Below, piece by piece: positions 25,799-33,838 of a stretch of 64,000 nucleotides of DNA. A model generated the notes under the pieces. It had not been told where the DNA came from. It did not search any database and worked only from the letters and a program-made list of their open reading frames with translations. The DNA is from an uncultured Pseudodesulfovibrio sp. (lineage in GTDB: Bacteria > Desulfobacterota > Desulfovibrionia > Desulfovibrionales > Desulfovibrionaceae), in the NCBI RefSeq assembly GCF_963675635.1, contig NZ_OY776488.1:723740-787739 (forward strand), read 5' to 3'. Made by a program: the position numbers and the translations under genes. Within the stretch, counting starts at the first letter, position 1. Each line of letters begins with the position of its first letter.

Positions 25799-26824
25799 TT
25801 ATCGTTGATCTCGACCCGCTGCACCATCGGCAAGGGCCTGTATTTCTTCTTTTGTCGCGCGGAGGAAATCACCGGGAATGGAGTGTTTCATGGCTCCGGC
25901 TGCTACCGCGAAATCAATGGTTTCCTGAGAATCACCCGTTTTGTCGAGGGCATATAGGAAGCCTGTGGTAAAGGCGTCGCCGCCACCGATACGGTCTACG
26001 ATATTCTTCATTTCAAAGACAGGGGAGGTCCACATTGCATCCGGTGTGGCGAGTATGGCTACGGTAGACTGGTGGTCTGCGGATTGCGTCCGTCGAACCG
26101 TGATGGCGACTTTCTTGATATTCGGCCATTGCTCGAAGACTTCATCGGCCATCGGACGATATGCAGACGGATTGTCATAAATATCATTCTCTTCAACTCT
26201 GGCGGACAGGCCGAGGCAGGAGTCGAAATGGCCTTCGTTACCAACGAGCACGTCAACGTATTCCATCATGCGACGATATACATCTACATGGTTGAATCCA
26301 TATTGCCAGAGTGCGGCGCGAAGATTTAAGTCGCAGGAAACCGTCAACCCCATATCCTTGGCCGTTTTCATGGCCTCCAGAGTACAGCGCATGGCTGTCT
26401 CGGAGATGGCTGGAGTGATACCGGTAATATGAAACCAGTCTCGATCAGCCAGTAACGTGCGCCAGTCGAAAGTTTTTGGTTCCGCTTTAGCGATGCATGA
26501 ATCAGCTCGATCATAGACCACCTTGATAGGGCGGTGATTGGCACCTGTCTCGACGAAGTATAAACCGAGTCTGCCTTGGTAGAAGGCTATTTTCGATGTG
26601 TCTACACCGTGTTTTCGTAATTCGTCACGCACGGCGTTTCCGAGATCGTTTGTCGGCAGTGCTGTGATGAAGGATACATCTTCGTTAAATCGTCCGAGGC
26701 CGACAGCAACATTGGCTTCGGCTCCAGCCATGGTTACTTCGAGTGATGGGGTCTGAAACAGCCGCTCATACGCGGGGGCCTTGAGCCGCATCATTATTTC
26801 ACCAAACATGGCATACCGTTTCAT
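25799..26824 (-). CDS. kdgK: PfkB-family sugar kinase, probable 2-keto-3-deoxygluconate kinase
   Basis: 341 residues. Ribokinase-fold motifs: GEIMMRLKAP at the start, AGAEANVAVGLGRFN for substrate binding, and IGGGDAFTTGFLYAL with the catalytic base Asp. The early GEIMMRL..P and the neighbouring aldolase favour 2-keto-3-deoxygluconate as substrate, making KDPG. It lies 9 bases downstream of the aldolase stop, so it is in the same operon. Fructokinase-like activity remains possible from sequence alone. Confidence 0.87.
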   Translation of the reverse strand: MKRYAMFGEIMMRLKAPAYERLFQTPSLEVTMAGAEANVAVGLGRFNEDVSFITALPTNDLGNAVRDELRKHGVDTSKIAFYQGRLGLYFVETGANHRPIKVVYDRADSCIAKAEPKTFDWRTLLADRDWFHITGITPAISETAMRCTLEAMKTAKDMGLTVSCDLNLRAALWQYGFNHVDVYRRMMEYVDVLVGNEGHFDSCLGLSARVEENDIYDNPSAYRPMADEVFEQWPNIKKVAITVRRTQSADHQSTVAILATPDAMWTSPVFEMKNIVDRIGGGDAFTTGFLYALDKTGDSQETIDFAVAAGAMKHSIPGDFLRATKEEIQALADGAAGRDQR

Positions 26825-26833
26825 GGTTTGCTC

Positions 26834-27754
26834 CTACAGTTTCTCAATGAGTTGGATGGAAATTCCACCAGCGGTTTCTTCCATCCACGCCGAATTGTTT
26901 TTGGTGTCGATAGCTTTAACTTTCTGACCGTTGTTTTCGAGCCATGCGACTGCGCGCTGAATATTGTTACATGCAATGCGGAGTGTGCCGGGAGCATCAC
27001 CCATGGCAGTCAGCGGCGCAAAGCCAGGGATGGCCGATGGTGCGAAAGCCATGGCAAGCGTCTCAAGCATTGTTGAACCGGTTTCATCAGCCCCTGTCCC
27101 AATTTCGGCGCTGAGCAGTTCAAAACCGTGGAGCAGGGCCATGGCTTCTCTTGCATTGCGGGTGATTTGTTCGAATTGACCGGCTTGGATGTATTTTTGT
27201 TTAGCGATCCAAGTACCACCTACTGCCAGAACAGAATTACTTTTGGCGTAGCTGGTGATGTTGTCGGGGCCAATACCGCCTAGGGGCAGGAATTTGACGC
27301 GCTCTTTGAACGGGGCAGCCATTGATGCCAACCCTTTCATGCCGCCTCTGGATTCAGCGGGGAAGAATTTGACAGCTGGGAGGCCGGCCTCAAGGGCTAG
27401 TTCGATACCCGTCGGGCTGTCGATGCCGGGAATAATCAGGAAATCATTGTCAACACAATGGTACACGACGCGGGAGTTGAAGCCCGGCGTGACGATGTAG
27501 CAGGCTCCTGCTTCCTTGACTTCTTCCACCTGTTCAGGAGTCAAAACGGTTCCTGCGCCGACGAGCATGTCAGGGTAGGCTTCCAGCACTGCCCGGATGG
27601 CGTCGCAGGCGACATCTGTGCGGAGCGTAATCTCCATGGCTGCTATGCCGCCATCCCTGAGCGCTTTGGCGACAGGTACAGCGTCTTCCAGCCGCTCGAT
27701 TTCGACGACCGGGAAGATGCCGGCTATTTGAATTGCTTTTAATATTTTTTGCAT
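26834..27754 (-). CDS. eda: KDPG/KHG aldolase with C-terminal VOC-like extension
   Basis: 306 residues; ordinary Eda is about 210. Residues 1-~210 are the aldolase: Glu41 in AAMEITLRT, GAGTVLTPEQ, and the Schiff-base Lys129 in LPAVKFFPAES. They split KDPG into pyruvate and glyceraldehyde-3-phosphate. Residues ~215-306 (from about TMLETLAMAF to the end, with GTLRIACNNIQRAVAWLENN and GGISIQLIEKL) resemble half of a VOC/glyoxalase fold, perhaps a regulatory or dimerising domain. The adjacent kinase supplies the substrate. No frameshift separates the two parts. Confidence 0.9.
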   Translation of the reverse strand: MQKILKAIQIAGIFPVVEIERLEDAVPVAKALRDGGIAAMEITLRTDVACDAIRAVLEAYPDMLVGAGTVLTPEQVEEVKEAGACYIVTPGFNSRVVYHCVDNDFLIIPGIDSPTGIELALEAGLPAVKFFPAESRGGMKGLASMAAPFKERVKFLPLGGIGPDNITSYAKSNSVLAVGGTWIAKQKYIQAGQFEQITRNAREAMALLHGFELLSAEIGTGADETGSTMLETLAMAFAPSAIPGFAPLTAMGDAPGTLRIACNNIQRAVAWLENNGQKVKAIDTKNNSAWMEETAGGISIQLIEKL

Positions 27755-27777
27755 TGTTTTTCCTTGTATATGCTGGA

Positions 27778-28512
27778 TTAGTCGTGGGTAATCTGGTGCA
27801 TGAACTGACGTGTGCGTTCATTCTGCGGATTGTCGATGAGTTGGCTTGGTGCGCCTTCTTCCACAATAACGCCGCCATCCATGAAAATCATCCTGTCCGC
27901 AGCCTTGCGGGCAAAACCCATTTCGTGGGTTACAACAAGCATGGTCATGCCTGATTTGCTGAGTTCGTCCATGACGTCCAGAATACCGCCAGTCAACTCC
28001 GGGTCCAGCGCAGAGGTCGGCTCGTCAAACAGCATGACATGAGGGTTCATGGCCAGGCCGCGCGCAATAGCTGCGCGCTGTTGCTGACCGCCGGAAAGGT
28101 TGTCCGGGTATACATCCACCTTGTCCACGATGCCGACTTTTTCCAGGAGTGCGCGGCTTATCTCGCGGGCTTCATCAAGCTCCTTATTATGGACCTTGGT
28201 AAGGGGCATGGTAATATTTTCCATGATGGTCAGGTGTGGAAACAAATTGAAACTCTGGAAGACCATGCCGATTCTCCGGCGCAGGTCGAGCAGGTCCGTT
28301 TCCGGGGTGTGTACCGATGTTCCGTCAACGATAACCTCACCCGCCTGAATCTTTTCAAGACCGTTAAGGCAGCGGAGCAGGGTCGATTTTCCCGAGCCGC
28401 TGGGACCGGCAAAAATGACGGTTTCTCCAGGTTCAACATCGAAGCTGACGCCTCGGAGCACTTCAAGGGCACCGAAGCTTTTGTGGAGATCTTTAACAGA
28501 TACTATAGGCAT
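27778..28512 (-). CDS. Polar amino-acid-type ABC transporter ATP-binding protein
   Basis: 244 residues from ATG complement(28510..28512); the frame is open further upstream but overlaps the permease. Motifs: Walker [22 protein letters not shown]-loop VFQSFNLFPHLT, signature LSGGQQQRAAIARGLAM, Walker B VMLFDEPTSALDPE, H-loop VTHEMGFAR. It powers the import system formed with the two permeases and binding protein upstream. It lies in one operon with the KDPG aldolase and KDG kinase, so the cargo may be a sugar-acid derivative rather than a simple amino acid. Confidence 0.95.
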   Translation of the reverse strand: MPIVSVKDLHKSFGALEVLRGVSFDVEPGETVIFAGPSGSGKSTLLRCLNGLEKIQAGEVIVDGTSVHTPETDLLDLRRRIGMVFQSFNLFPHLTIMENITMPLTKVHNKELDEAREISRALLEKVGIVDKVDVYPDNLSGGQQQRAAIARGLAMNPHVMLFDEPTSALDPELTGGILDVMDELSKSGMTMLVVTHEMGFARKAADRMIFMDGGVIVEEGAPSQLIDNPQNERTRQFMHQITHD

Positions 28513-28528
28513 AATAGATTCCTTGAAA

Positions 28529-29191
28529 CTAAGTTGTCTTTTGTTTGAGTCGCTTTTCCAGATTCGCGGAGAGGTGAAGAATCGGGTAGCAGAGAGCAAA
28601 GTAGAACACGGACAGGACCGCGAATGTGATCAGCGGCTCCATGTTGGATTGCATCTGCACTCGGGCAACACGAGTCAGTTCGGTCAGGGCGATGACTGAG
28701 ACGACCGATGTATCCTTGATATGCAAGACTATCTGCCCGGACAGCGGTGGTAACGTCAGCTTGATGGCTTGAGGAATGATGACATACCTCAGGCGTTGAT
28801 ACGTGGTCAGGGCCAGTACCTTGGCAGCTTCATGTTGAACAGTGGGGATGGATTGTAGGGCGCTACGGATGATTTCCGAGACGTATGCCCCGGAGTGCAT
28901 CGACAGGGCCAGAATCCCTGTTGTCAGGGCTGAAAGTCGCATGCCAAAGAAAGGCAGTACGTAGAACAGGAAGAACAGGATCATTAGGAAAGGCAGACCC
29001 CGCATCAAGTCGACATAGACACGAAGAATCTGGGAAAGGACCGGTATCTTGAGGAATCGGATCAACCCTGTGAATATTCCGAAGAGTATGGCTATGACAA
29101 AACCTGCCACGGCCAAAAGTACGGTGGCGGGTAATCCGCGTTCCGCAAGGAGTATGAAAAGGTTTCCGGTCATTGAGAGTGTATCCATCAT
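28529..29191 (-). CDS. Polar amino-acid-type ABC transporter permease
   Basis: 220 residues, about five membrane helices, usual length for the HisM/GlnP family. The EAA-like loop is EAAKVLALTTYQRLRYVIIP and VDLMRGLPFLMILFFLFYVL is the family N-terminal pattern. It is adjacent (1 base) to the second permease; together they should form a heterodimer. Start ATG at 29191 has GGAGA upstream. Confidence 0.94.
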   Translation of the reverse strand: MMDTLSMTGNLFILLAERGLPATVLLAVAGFVIAILFGIFTGLIRFLKIPVLSQILRVYVDLMRGLPFLMILFFLFYVLPFFGMRLSALTTGILALSMHSGAYVSEIIRSALQSIPTVQHEAAKVLALTTYQRLRYVIIPQAIKLTLPPLSGQIVLHIKDTSVVSVIALTELTRVARVQMQSNMEPLITFAVLSVFYFALCYPILHLSANLEKRLKQKTT

Positions 29192-29192
29192 C

Positions 29193-29852
29193 TTACCATC
29201 TCCTCATGCGTTTTTCGAGGAACGAAGTCCCGTAGATAAGGGTCAGGATGATGAGGAGATAGAACACCATTGCAGGAAGAAACGCTTCCATAGGGCGGAA
29301 AGTGACGGCCTGGGTGACGGCCGCAGCCTTTGTCAGATCAACGACACCCATTACTGAAACAAGGGCGGAGTCTTTGACAAGATAGGAGGCCTGTCCGACC
29401 AGTGGGGGAAAGATGTTTCGAAATGCCTGAGGCAAAATCACATACCGCATCTTTTGTGAGTAGGACATGGCCAAACAGTCTGCGGCTTCATACTGCGTGG
29501 AGTGAATGGACTCGATGCCCGCTCGGATAATTTCGGCGGCATACGCCCCGGAGTTGAGCATCAGAGCCATGACACCCACCAAAAAGGCGGGCAGAATAAT
29601 GCCGAATTCCGGCAGTCCGAAAAAGAGAAAGTACACTTGTACAAGTAGGGGGGTTGAACGAATGAACTCCACATAAGCGGTTGCTGATCGTTTCAGCCAT
29701 GGCTTGTGTGAAAGTCGGGCCAATGCCACCAGAACTCCCCACAATACGGCAAGCACGATGCTGATAAGGGAAATGAGGATGGTGTTTTGCAAGCCTGTCA
29801 TAATATCAGGCATGTAGTTGACCATCATCTGGTAATTGAAATCGTAATTCAT
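29193..29852 (-). CDS. Polar amino-acid-type ABC transporter permease
   Basis: 219 residues with the same architecture as its downstream partner: TGLQNTILISLISIVLAVLW, VEFIRSTPLLVQVYFLFFGL, and EAADCLAMSYSQKMRYVILP as the ATPase-contact loop. It follows the binding-protein gene after a hairpin that probably reduces its transcription. Confidence 0.94.
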   Translation of the reverse strand: MNYDFNYQMMVNYMPDIMTGLQNTILISLISIVLAVLWGVLVALARLSHKPWLKRSATAYVEFIRSTPLLVQVYFLFFGLPEFGIILPAFLVGVMALMLNSGAYAAEIIRAGIESIHSTQYEAADCLAMSYSQKMRYVILPQAFRNIFPPLVGQASYLVKDSALVSVMGVVDLTKAAAVTQAVTFRPMEAFLPAMVFYLLIILTLIYGTSFLEKRMRRW

Positions 29853-29874
29853 TGTGTGACCATTTTAACAGGTG

Positions 29875-29904
29875 AAAAAACGGGGCAGGGATACCCCTGC
29901 CCCG
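29875..29904 (-). terminator. Hairpin between binding-protein and permease genes
   Basis: A 10-bp perfect GC-rich stem (29881-29890 with 29895-29904) is followed on the minus strand by six T. It lies between the binding-protein stop and the first permease and probably gives partial termination, as in the operon at 1-2181. Confidence 0.88.
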
Positions 29905-29924
29905 ATGATATGTGTCGTTATTGT

Positions 29925-30731
29925 CTACGGATGCATGTTCCAGTCGGCCTGCCAGGGCTTGCCGAGCCACTTTTCGTAGATTTCACCGTATTCGCCGGTA
30001 CGCATGATAGTGGCGAAGAACAGGTCCAGCCAGTTTTTCATGCGGTAGGAATCGAAGTCGGGGCGAACTGCGTATGCGTATGCGTCAGGCTGGATGTTGC
30101 CTTCGAGCATAGTCAGTCCCTGGACTTTGGTCGGGAAGCTCATGACGATGAGTTCATCGTTCAAGGCTGCGTCAACACGACCGTCTTTGAGGGCTTTCAA
30201 CTGGTCGCCATCCAATTCATAGGTAACGAGCTCAGCATTGGGCAGCTTTGCCTTGGCAACAGTCGAACCGATTGCACCGGCAATGGCACAGACCTTTACG
30301 CCAGGCTTGTTCAGGTCTTCCCAGGTCTTGAAGCCCTTGCCATCGCGGGCAACAGCGAAAGTGCCTGTCATGAGCCAGGGATGTGCGAAGACAACTTTTG
30401 TGGCGCGCTCCATGGTGGCAGACATGCGGGCGCCAATCAGGTCAATGCGCTGCGAAAGCAGGGCCGGAATCAGGCCGCCCCAAGCCATGTCGGCAACTTC
30501 GACTTCAACACCCATGTATTCGCCGAGTTTGTTCATGAGATCGATTTCAAAACCTTCGGGCTCGCCTTTGTCGTTACGGTAGGCAAAAGGCGGGGCAGCT
30601 AAGGTGGTGCCGATGACGATTTTGCCGTCGCTTTTTATCTTGTCCAAAAGATCGGTCTGGGCGGAAGCGACAGAACCGAGGCCGAAAGTCATGATGAGCG
30701 CAAAGGCAGCCAGTAACCAGGTTTTACGCAT
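29925..30731 (-). CDS. ABC transporter substrate-binding protein (family 3)
   Basis: 268 residues from ATG complement(30729..30731), with AGGAG 6 bases upstream. The signal peptide MRKTWLLAAFALIMTFGLGS ends at ASA. The mature part has SDGKIVIGTTLAAPPFAYRN, GEPEGFEIDLMNKLGEYMGV and GARMSATMERATKVVFAHPW, the amino-acid-binding (SBP_bac_3) pattern. It should bind the ligand of this locus in the periplasm; the association with KDG/KDPG enzymes suggests an amino-sugar acid or sugar acid carrying an amino group, but this is inference. Confidence 0.93.
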   Translation of the reverse strand: MRKTWLLAAFALIMTFGLGSVASAQTDLLDKIKSDGKIVIGTTLAAPPFAYRNDKGEPEGFEIDLMNKLGEYMGVEVEVADMAWGGLIPALLSQRIDLIGARMSATMERATKVVFAHPWLMTGTFAVARDGKGFKTWEDLNKPGVKVCAIAGAIGSTVAKAKLPNAELVTYELDGDQLKALKDGRVDAALNDELIVMSFPTKVQGLTMLEGNIQPDAYAYAVRPDFDSYRMKNWLDLFFATIMRTGEYGEIYEKWLGKPWQADWNMHP

Positions 30732-30818
30732 GGAATTCTCCTGTTTTTTTGATGATTGAACCGCAATTATTAAAAACCACACCTATTTTTTCATACGAGT
30801 CAGGGATGACAAGCATGA

Positions 30819-31658
30819 TTAAATGACTTTTCCGAGAAGGGCTCGCTTCACTTTATCCAAGCGATCGAAACCCTCTTCACTGATGATCCGCATTGCAACT
30901 GCGACAAAGATGGTGTCGAGTAACGCCAGCTGCATAAGTCTGCCAGCTTTGGGGGCGAGGCGAAGGGCTATCTCCCGTGAGGATATGCACAGTGGAATAT
31001 CGCAATGTTTTGCGACTTCGGAGTTCTTTTTACCCAGGATACCAATGACTGTAGCGCCTGCCTTTTTGGCAATTTCGGCAGATTCGATGATGTCCTTGGT
31101 GACACCTGAGTGGGATATAACGACTGCTACGGCGTTTTTATCGAGCTGTGCAGCGCTCATGACCTGCATGTGAGAGTCGTTGTAGGCAACGCACGGGACG
31201 CCGAGACGGAAAAATTTGTGATGGGCATCAAGAGCAATAATGCCGGAACCACCCATGCCGTAAAACTCCCAGCGCGTAGCCGCGACCATGGCGTCCACAG
31301 CATCTTCCAGCATACGTCGATCCATGCCGCGTTCGGTGCTGCTTACAGCTTCGACAACGGAGCGCATGACGTTGGTGAATATGGAATTGACCGAATCTGT
31401 TTCGGTAATGTCTTCTAGGACGGTCTTATCGATAGGGTGGGCGCTGGCAAGACGGAGCTTGAGTTCCATGAACCCTTTGAGTCCCAGTTGTTTGCAAAAA
31501 CGGACAACCGTAGGATCGCTGGTCCCGGCCAGATTGGCTGCTTCGGATATGGAGCCGTTCATGACAATATCAGGTGATGACAGGACAAGGTCGGCGACCT
31601 TTTGCTCGGACTTTCTCATTGTAGGCATTTCTGAACGAATTGTTTCAAAAATATCCAT
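30819..31658 (-). CDS. RpiR/HexR-family transcriptional regulator
   Basis: 279 residues. The N-terminal HTH_6 domain (about 1-77) contains MRKSEQKVADLVLSSPDIVM and SDPTVVRFCKQLGLKGF. The C-terminal SIS sugar-phosphate-binding domain (about 120-260) contains WEFYGMGGSGIIALDAHHK and AVVISHSGVTKDIIESAEIA. HexR proteins respond to KDPG, the very compound handled by the next genes. The gene begins the minus-strand locus, 87 bases upstream of the binding protein, with AAGGGG as ribosome site. It probably controls the locus and itself through the inverted repeat upstream. Confidence 0.92.
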   Translation of the reverse strand: MDIFETIRSEMPTMRKSEQKVADLVLSSPDIVMNGSISEAANLAGTSDPTVVRFCKQLGLKGFMELKLRLASAHPIDKTVLEDITETDSVNSIFTNVMRSVVEAVSSTERGMDRRMLEDAVDAMVAATRWEFYGMGGSGIIALDAHHKFFRLGVPCVAYNDSHMQVMSAAQLDKNAVAVVISHSGVTKDIIESAEIAKKAGATVIGILGKKNSEVAKHCDIPLCISSREIALRLAPKAGRLMQLALLDTIFVAVAMRIISEEGFDRLDKVKRALLGKVI

Positions 31659-32169
31659 GCGTACCCCTTGTGAAGCCTAAGTTCAGAAACTCAATCGGTT
31701 ATTCTTGTAAAATTACAACATTATTACATTGTCATGTCAATATGGTTTACTCTTTTTGTGTAATAGCAATAAATGGTTTAAATTATTGCATTTATTTTTT
31801 AAACAAAAAGATAGCAACGTTACATAACCTTATGCGACGTAGCGTTGGTATTGCAATGGAGTATGTTTATATTTGTTTTTGTAGTTTTAATTCATGCCGT
31901 TTCAAGGTTGTGAATTGTCTGTGGAGAAAACAGTCTTTTCGTAATGTTTTTCGATAAAAAAAGTGCCTGTCTGAATCAATGGCTACGGGTATTGGGTCCT
32001 GCAGTGTATCGCACCGTGCAGTTATAAAAAATTATACCAATAAGTGGCAGTTGAGAGGGGGGGCGTAATCCAAAAAAAAGACCTGTCACCTTTTGTGTAC
32101 AAGTCGATTCTTTCAGGCACATATGGACGAAGAGAGGTGAGCCGTGTGTATAGCAAAGAGGGTTTGGTC
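31659..32169. other. Gene-free stretch upstream of the HexR-type regulator
   Basis: 511 AT-rich bases between the regulator start and the small minus-strand gene. Besides the operator-like inverted repeat at 31705-31718 I see no coding frame with a ribosome site and no clear second terminator. An imperfect CTGCA...TGCAG inverted pair lies near 31999-32021. Confidence 0.4.
31705..31718. promoter_or_regulatory. Inverted repeat, candidate HexR/RpiR operator
   Basis: TTGTAAAATTACAA has perfect TTGTAA/TTACAA arms with two central bases, 46 bases before the regulator ATG; a related half-site TTACAT follows at about 31723. Known HexR sites have TGTAAT/ATTACA arms with a slightly longer centre, so the arms agree but the spacing is shorter. 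Autoregulation is inferred. Confidence 0.5.
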
Positions 32170-32301
32170 TTATTCTGAGGACGATTCTCCACGAATGAAG
32201 AATTTGATTACAAGTTCAATGAGAACAATAGCCGCGGGAACAGAAAAACCACCACAGATAAAGCCTTTCCAAAATACAGGAAGAGTCGTCCACCACGTCA
32301 T
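32170..32301 (-). CDS. Small single-span membrane protein, 43 residues
   Basis: A short frame with ATG at complement(32299..32301), preceded by AAGGGGAAACGAC (good ribosome site), and TAA at 32170-32172. The protein begins MTWWTTLPVFWKGFICGGFS, has one hydrophobic segment (about 10-35, including VPAAIVLIELVIKFFI) and a short charged tail RGESSSE. It lies just outside the integrated element. No family recognised. The ribosome site and clean transmembrane profile make it more than a chance frame. Confidence 0.55.
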   Translation of the reverse strand: MTWWTTLPVFWKGFICGGFSVPAAIVLIELVIKFFIRGESSSE

Positions 32302-32415
32302 GTCGTTTCCCCTTGAAAATGGTTACAACTTGTTTTGTCATAATGGAGCCGCTTTTTGTTGTTGCCTCATCATGCCAAAATAATATGAAATGCTTCATCC
32401 ATTGTCTCTAAAAGT

Positions 32416-32449
32416 AAAGGGTTTATGTCATGAAGACATAAACCCTTTT
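32416..32449 (-). terminator. Displaced original terminator of tRNA-Leu
   Basis: A 14-bp perfect stem (32416-32429 with 32435-32448), core GGGTTTATGTC, lies immediately outside the left 57-bp att copy. It is positioned as a terminator just after the CCA end of the tRNA fragment on the minus strand. Before insertion it would have terminated tRNA-Leu. Confidence 0.75.
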
Positions 32450-32454
32450 CATAC

Positions 32455-32511
32455 TGGTACCTGGGGCGGGATTTGAACCCGCACGACCTTGCGATCAAGG
32501 GATTTTAAGTC
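32455..32511 (-). repeat. attL: 57-bp copy of the tRNA-Leu 3' end
   Basis: Identical over all 57 bases to 40435-40491, i.e. tRNA-Leu from nucleotide 31 (anticodon stem/loop) to the CCA end. Beyond 32511 the sequence no longer matches the tRNA, so this is a fragment, not a gene. It marks the far end of the integrated element. Confidence 0.97.
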
Positions 32512-32595
32512 GCAATCTAGCTGTATGATATCGTTGCATTTTTTATACAACTATTTGAATTCATTTAGCATGGCTTTGGGTAAAATTAGATCGGT

Positions 32596-32643
32596 TTGTT
32601 CCAATTAATACCCCGAGTGGAACAAAAATGGAACAAATGGAAC
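32596..32643. repeat. Left arm-type sites of the element (TGGAAC motifs)
   Basis: Three direct TGGAAC motifs (from 32618, 32630 and 32638) and one inverted copy TTGTTCCA (32596-32603). A 21-base block (32616-32636) is identical to one beside the integrase at 40357-40377. Likely binding sites of the integrase arm domain or of the excisionase. Confidence 0.65.
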
Positions 32644-32686
32644 TGCTCGAAAATATACTATCCCTGATGCGAAGGGTATTAGGAGA

Positions 32687-33238
32687 CTAGTTGCCCTCAG
32701 GTGGGTAATGAGGGGATATGTGCTCGAAGATAACTTCTGAACTCGGTCCATCTGTGCGCGAAACAGTGATATGGGTTTCCCATTCACCATTCACCTTTTT
32801 CATTTTTAAAACTTGTGTATGCCCGCCATTTCTTGCTTGCATGAAAAAGTTAAATTGGGCTTCATTCGAATTCGTATAAATGAAGGGGTAATTTAATCCT
32901 GCTGCATAGTTTGGATACGCTATTGGGACTCGGTTTAACGGAGTCGGCAAGGTCGGGGCGGTAGGATTGAAAGTCTGAAGATCAACCACCTGCATTTCAA
33001 GATCGTAAACCGGATATTCTCCTTTGTGGATGAGTATGAAAGCATTTACTCCCTTTACCAGATCGACATAGCAAAAGCTGTCTCCGCCAGTGATATTGTT
33101 AATTGTTTTTCCCTGAAGCTCAATGACCTTTGAGTCATGCTTGCTTTGATTGATTTGCGACCAAACACCACCAATTGCAGTAAATACAACACCTACGAAT
33201 ATAAGGGTCGTCGGCCCCCAGTTAGAGATGAAGCTCAT
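32687..33238 (-). CDS. Membrane-anchored protein of the element, unknown function
   Basis: 183 residues. One N-terminal membrane segment (about 9-27, TTLIFVGVVFTAIGGVW) is followed by a soluble beta-rich region without recognisable motifs (VKGVNAFILIHKGEYPVYDL, MQARNGGHTQVLKMKKVNG). No family recognised. It is the only gene of the element's left end and points outward, away from the mobilization genes. Position and lack of homology suggest cargo. Confidence 0.75.
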   Translation of the reverse strand: MSFISNWGPTTLIFVGVVFTAIGGVWSQINQSKHDSKVIELQGKTINNITGGDSFCYVDLVKGVNAFILIHKGEYPVYDLEMQVVDLQTFNPTAPTLPTPLNRVPIAYPNYAAGLNYPFIYTNSNEAQFNFFMQARNGGHTQVLKMKKVNGEWETHITVSRTDGPSSEVIFEHISPHYPPEGN

Positions 33239-33605
33239 TGTCTCTTCCTTGTTTTTTTTAAAAGTCCATGGGTGACTTGGAGCATAAATGGGCTTGTTGA
33301 AAAAAGAAAGTTTACAAAAAAGTTCGTCTTCTGTCTGTATTATGCTGTAATAACTTGTAAAGTTTTTTGCAGTGGTGTGTTTAGTTTAGAAATTTCAATT
33401 TTATACACATAACGTTTGAAAATTGAAAAAACCAAGAGGCTTTTTCTGCAGTTTTTTGCACTAAATTCTGCAGTATTTTTCACATCTTCAAAATTTATAT
33501 GTATAACGTTTGAACGAGGTAACTCCCTGAACTGATTTGATATATTGTAAAAACAGCGTATTATTTGTCTCAACTTGCACCCACTAACAAACATAGGTTT
33601 GAAAG
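33239..33605. other. AT-rich intergenic region with repeated motifs, possible origin or control region
   Basis: 367 bases between divergent genes of the element. ATAACGTTTGAA occurs at 33409-33420 and 33503-33514, both preceded by TATA-rich sequence. CTGCAG occurs twice (near 33447 and 33468) beside TTTTTTGCA/TATTTTTCAC. Spaced repeats beside an HTH gene and a replication-like gene could be operators or iterons of an origin; neither can be proven here. Confidence 0.4.
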
Positions 33606-33836
33606 ATGAAAGTTGAAGACAGACTGATAGGAGTTGAGGAGTTAGCCGGTATCCTCAATCTGTCGATCCACACGGTGAGGACATACTGCACGAAGGCACC
33701 AAAATTACTTCCTCCCTCAGTGAAGATTGGGCGTTCAGTTCGTTTTAGGCTCAGCGACATCAATTCATGGATGGCCAATCTGGATGCAGGACAAATGCCT
33801 GTTAAGCGTGGCCCTGGTCGTCCGAGGAAGCGCTAG
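33606..33836 (+). CDS. Excisionase/AlpA-like helix-turn-helix protein
   Basis: 76 residues of the HTH_17 (MerR-like excisionase) type: IGVEELAGILNLSIHTVRTY as helix-turn-helix, then SVKIGRSVRFRLSDINSWM as the wing, and a basic tail KRGPGRPRKR with an AT-hook-like GRPRK. Such proteins direct excision by integrases or activate element genes. Its stop lies 2 bases before the next gene, so it heads the plus-strand operon 33606-37256. Confidence 0.87.
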   Translation: MKVEDRLIGVEELAGILNLSIHTVRTYCTKAPKLLPPSVKIGRSVRFRLSDINSWMANLDAGQMPVKRGPGRPRKR

Positions 33837-33838
33837 CG

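Noticed and set aside
32144-32383. 79-codon plus-strand frame left of the element
   Set aside because: Composition is not protein-like, and it is opposite the better-supported 43-residue minus-strand gene.
32455-32511. A second tRNA-Leu gene at the left end of the element
   Set aside because: Only the 3' 57 bases match; the acceptor 5' strand, D-arm and half of the anticodon arm are missing, so it is an attachment-site copy.
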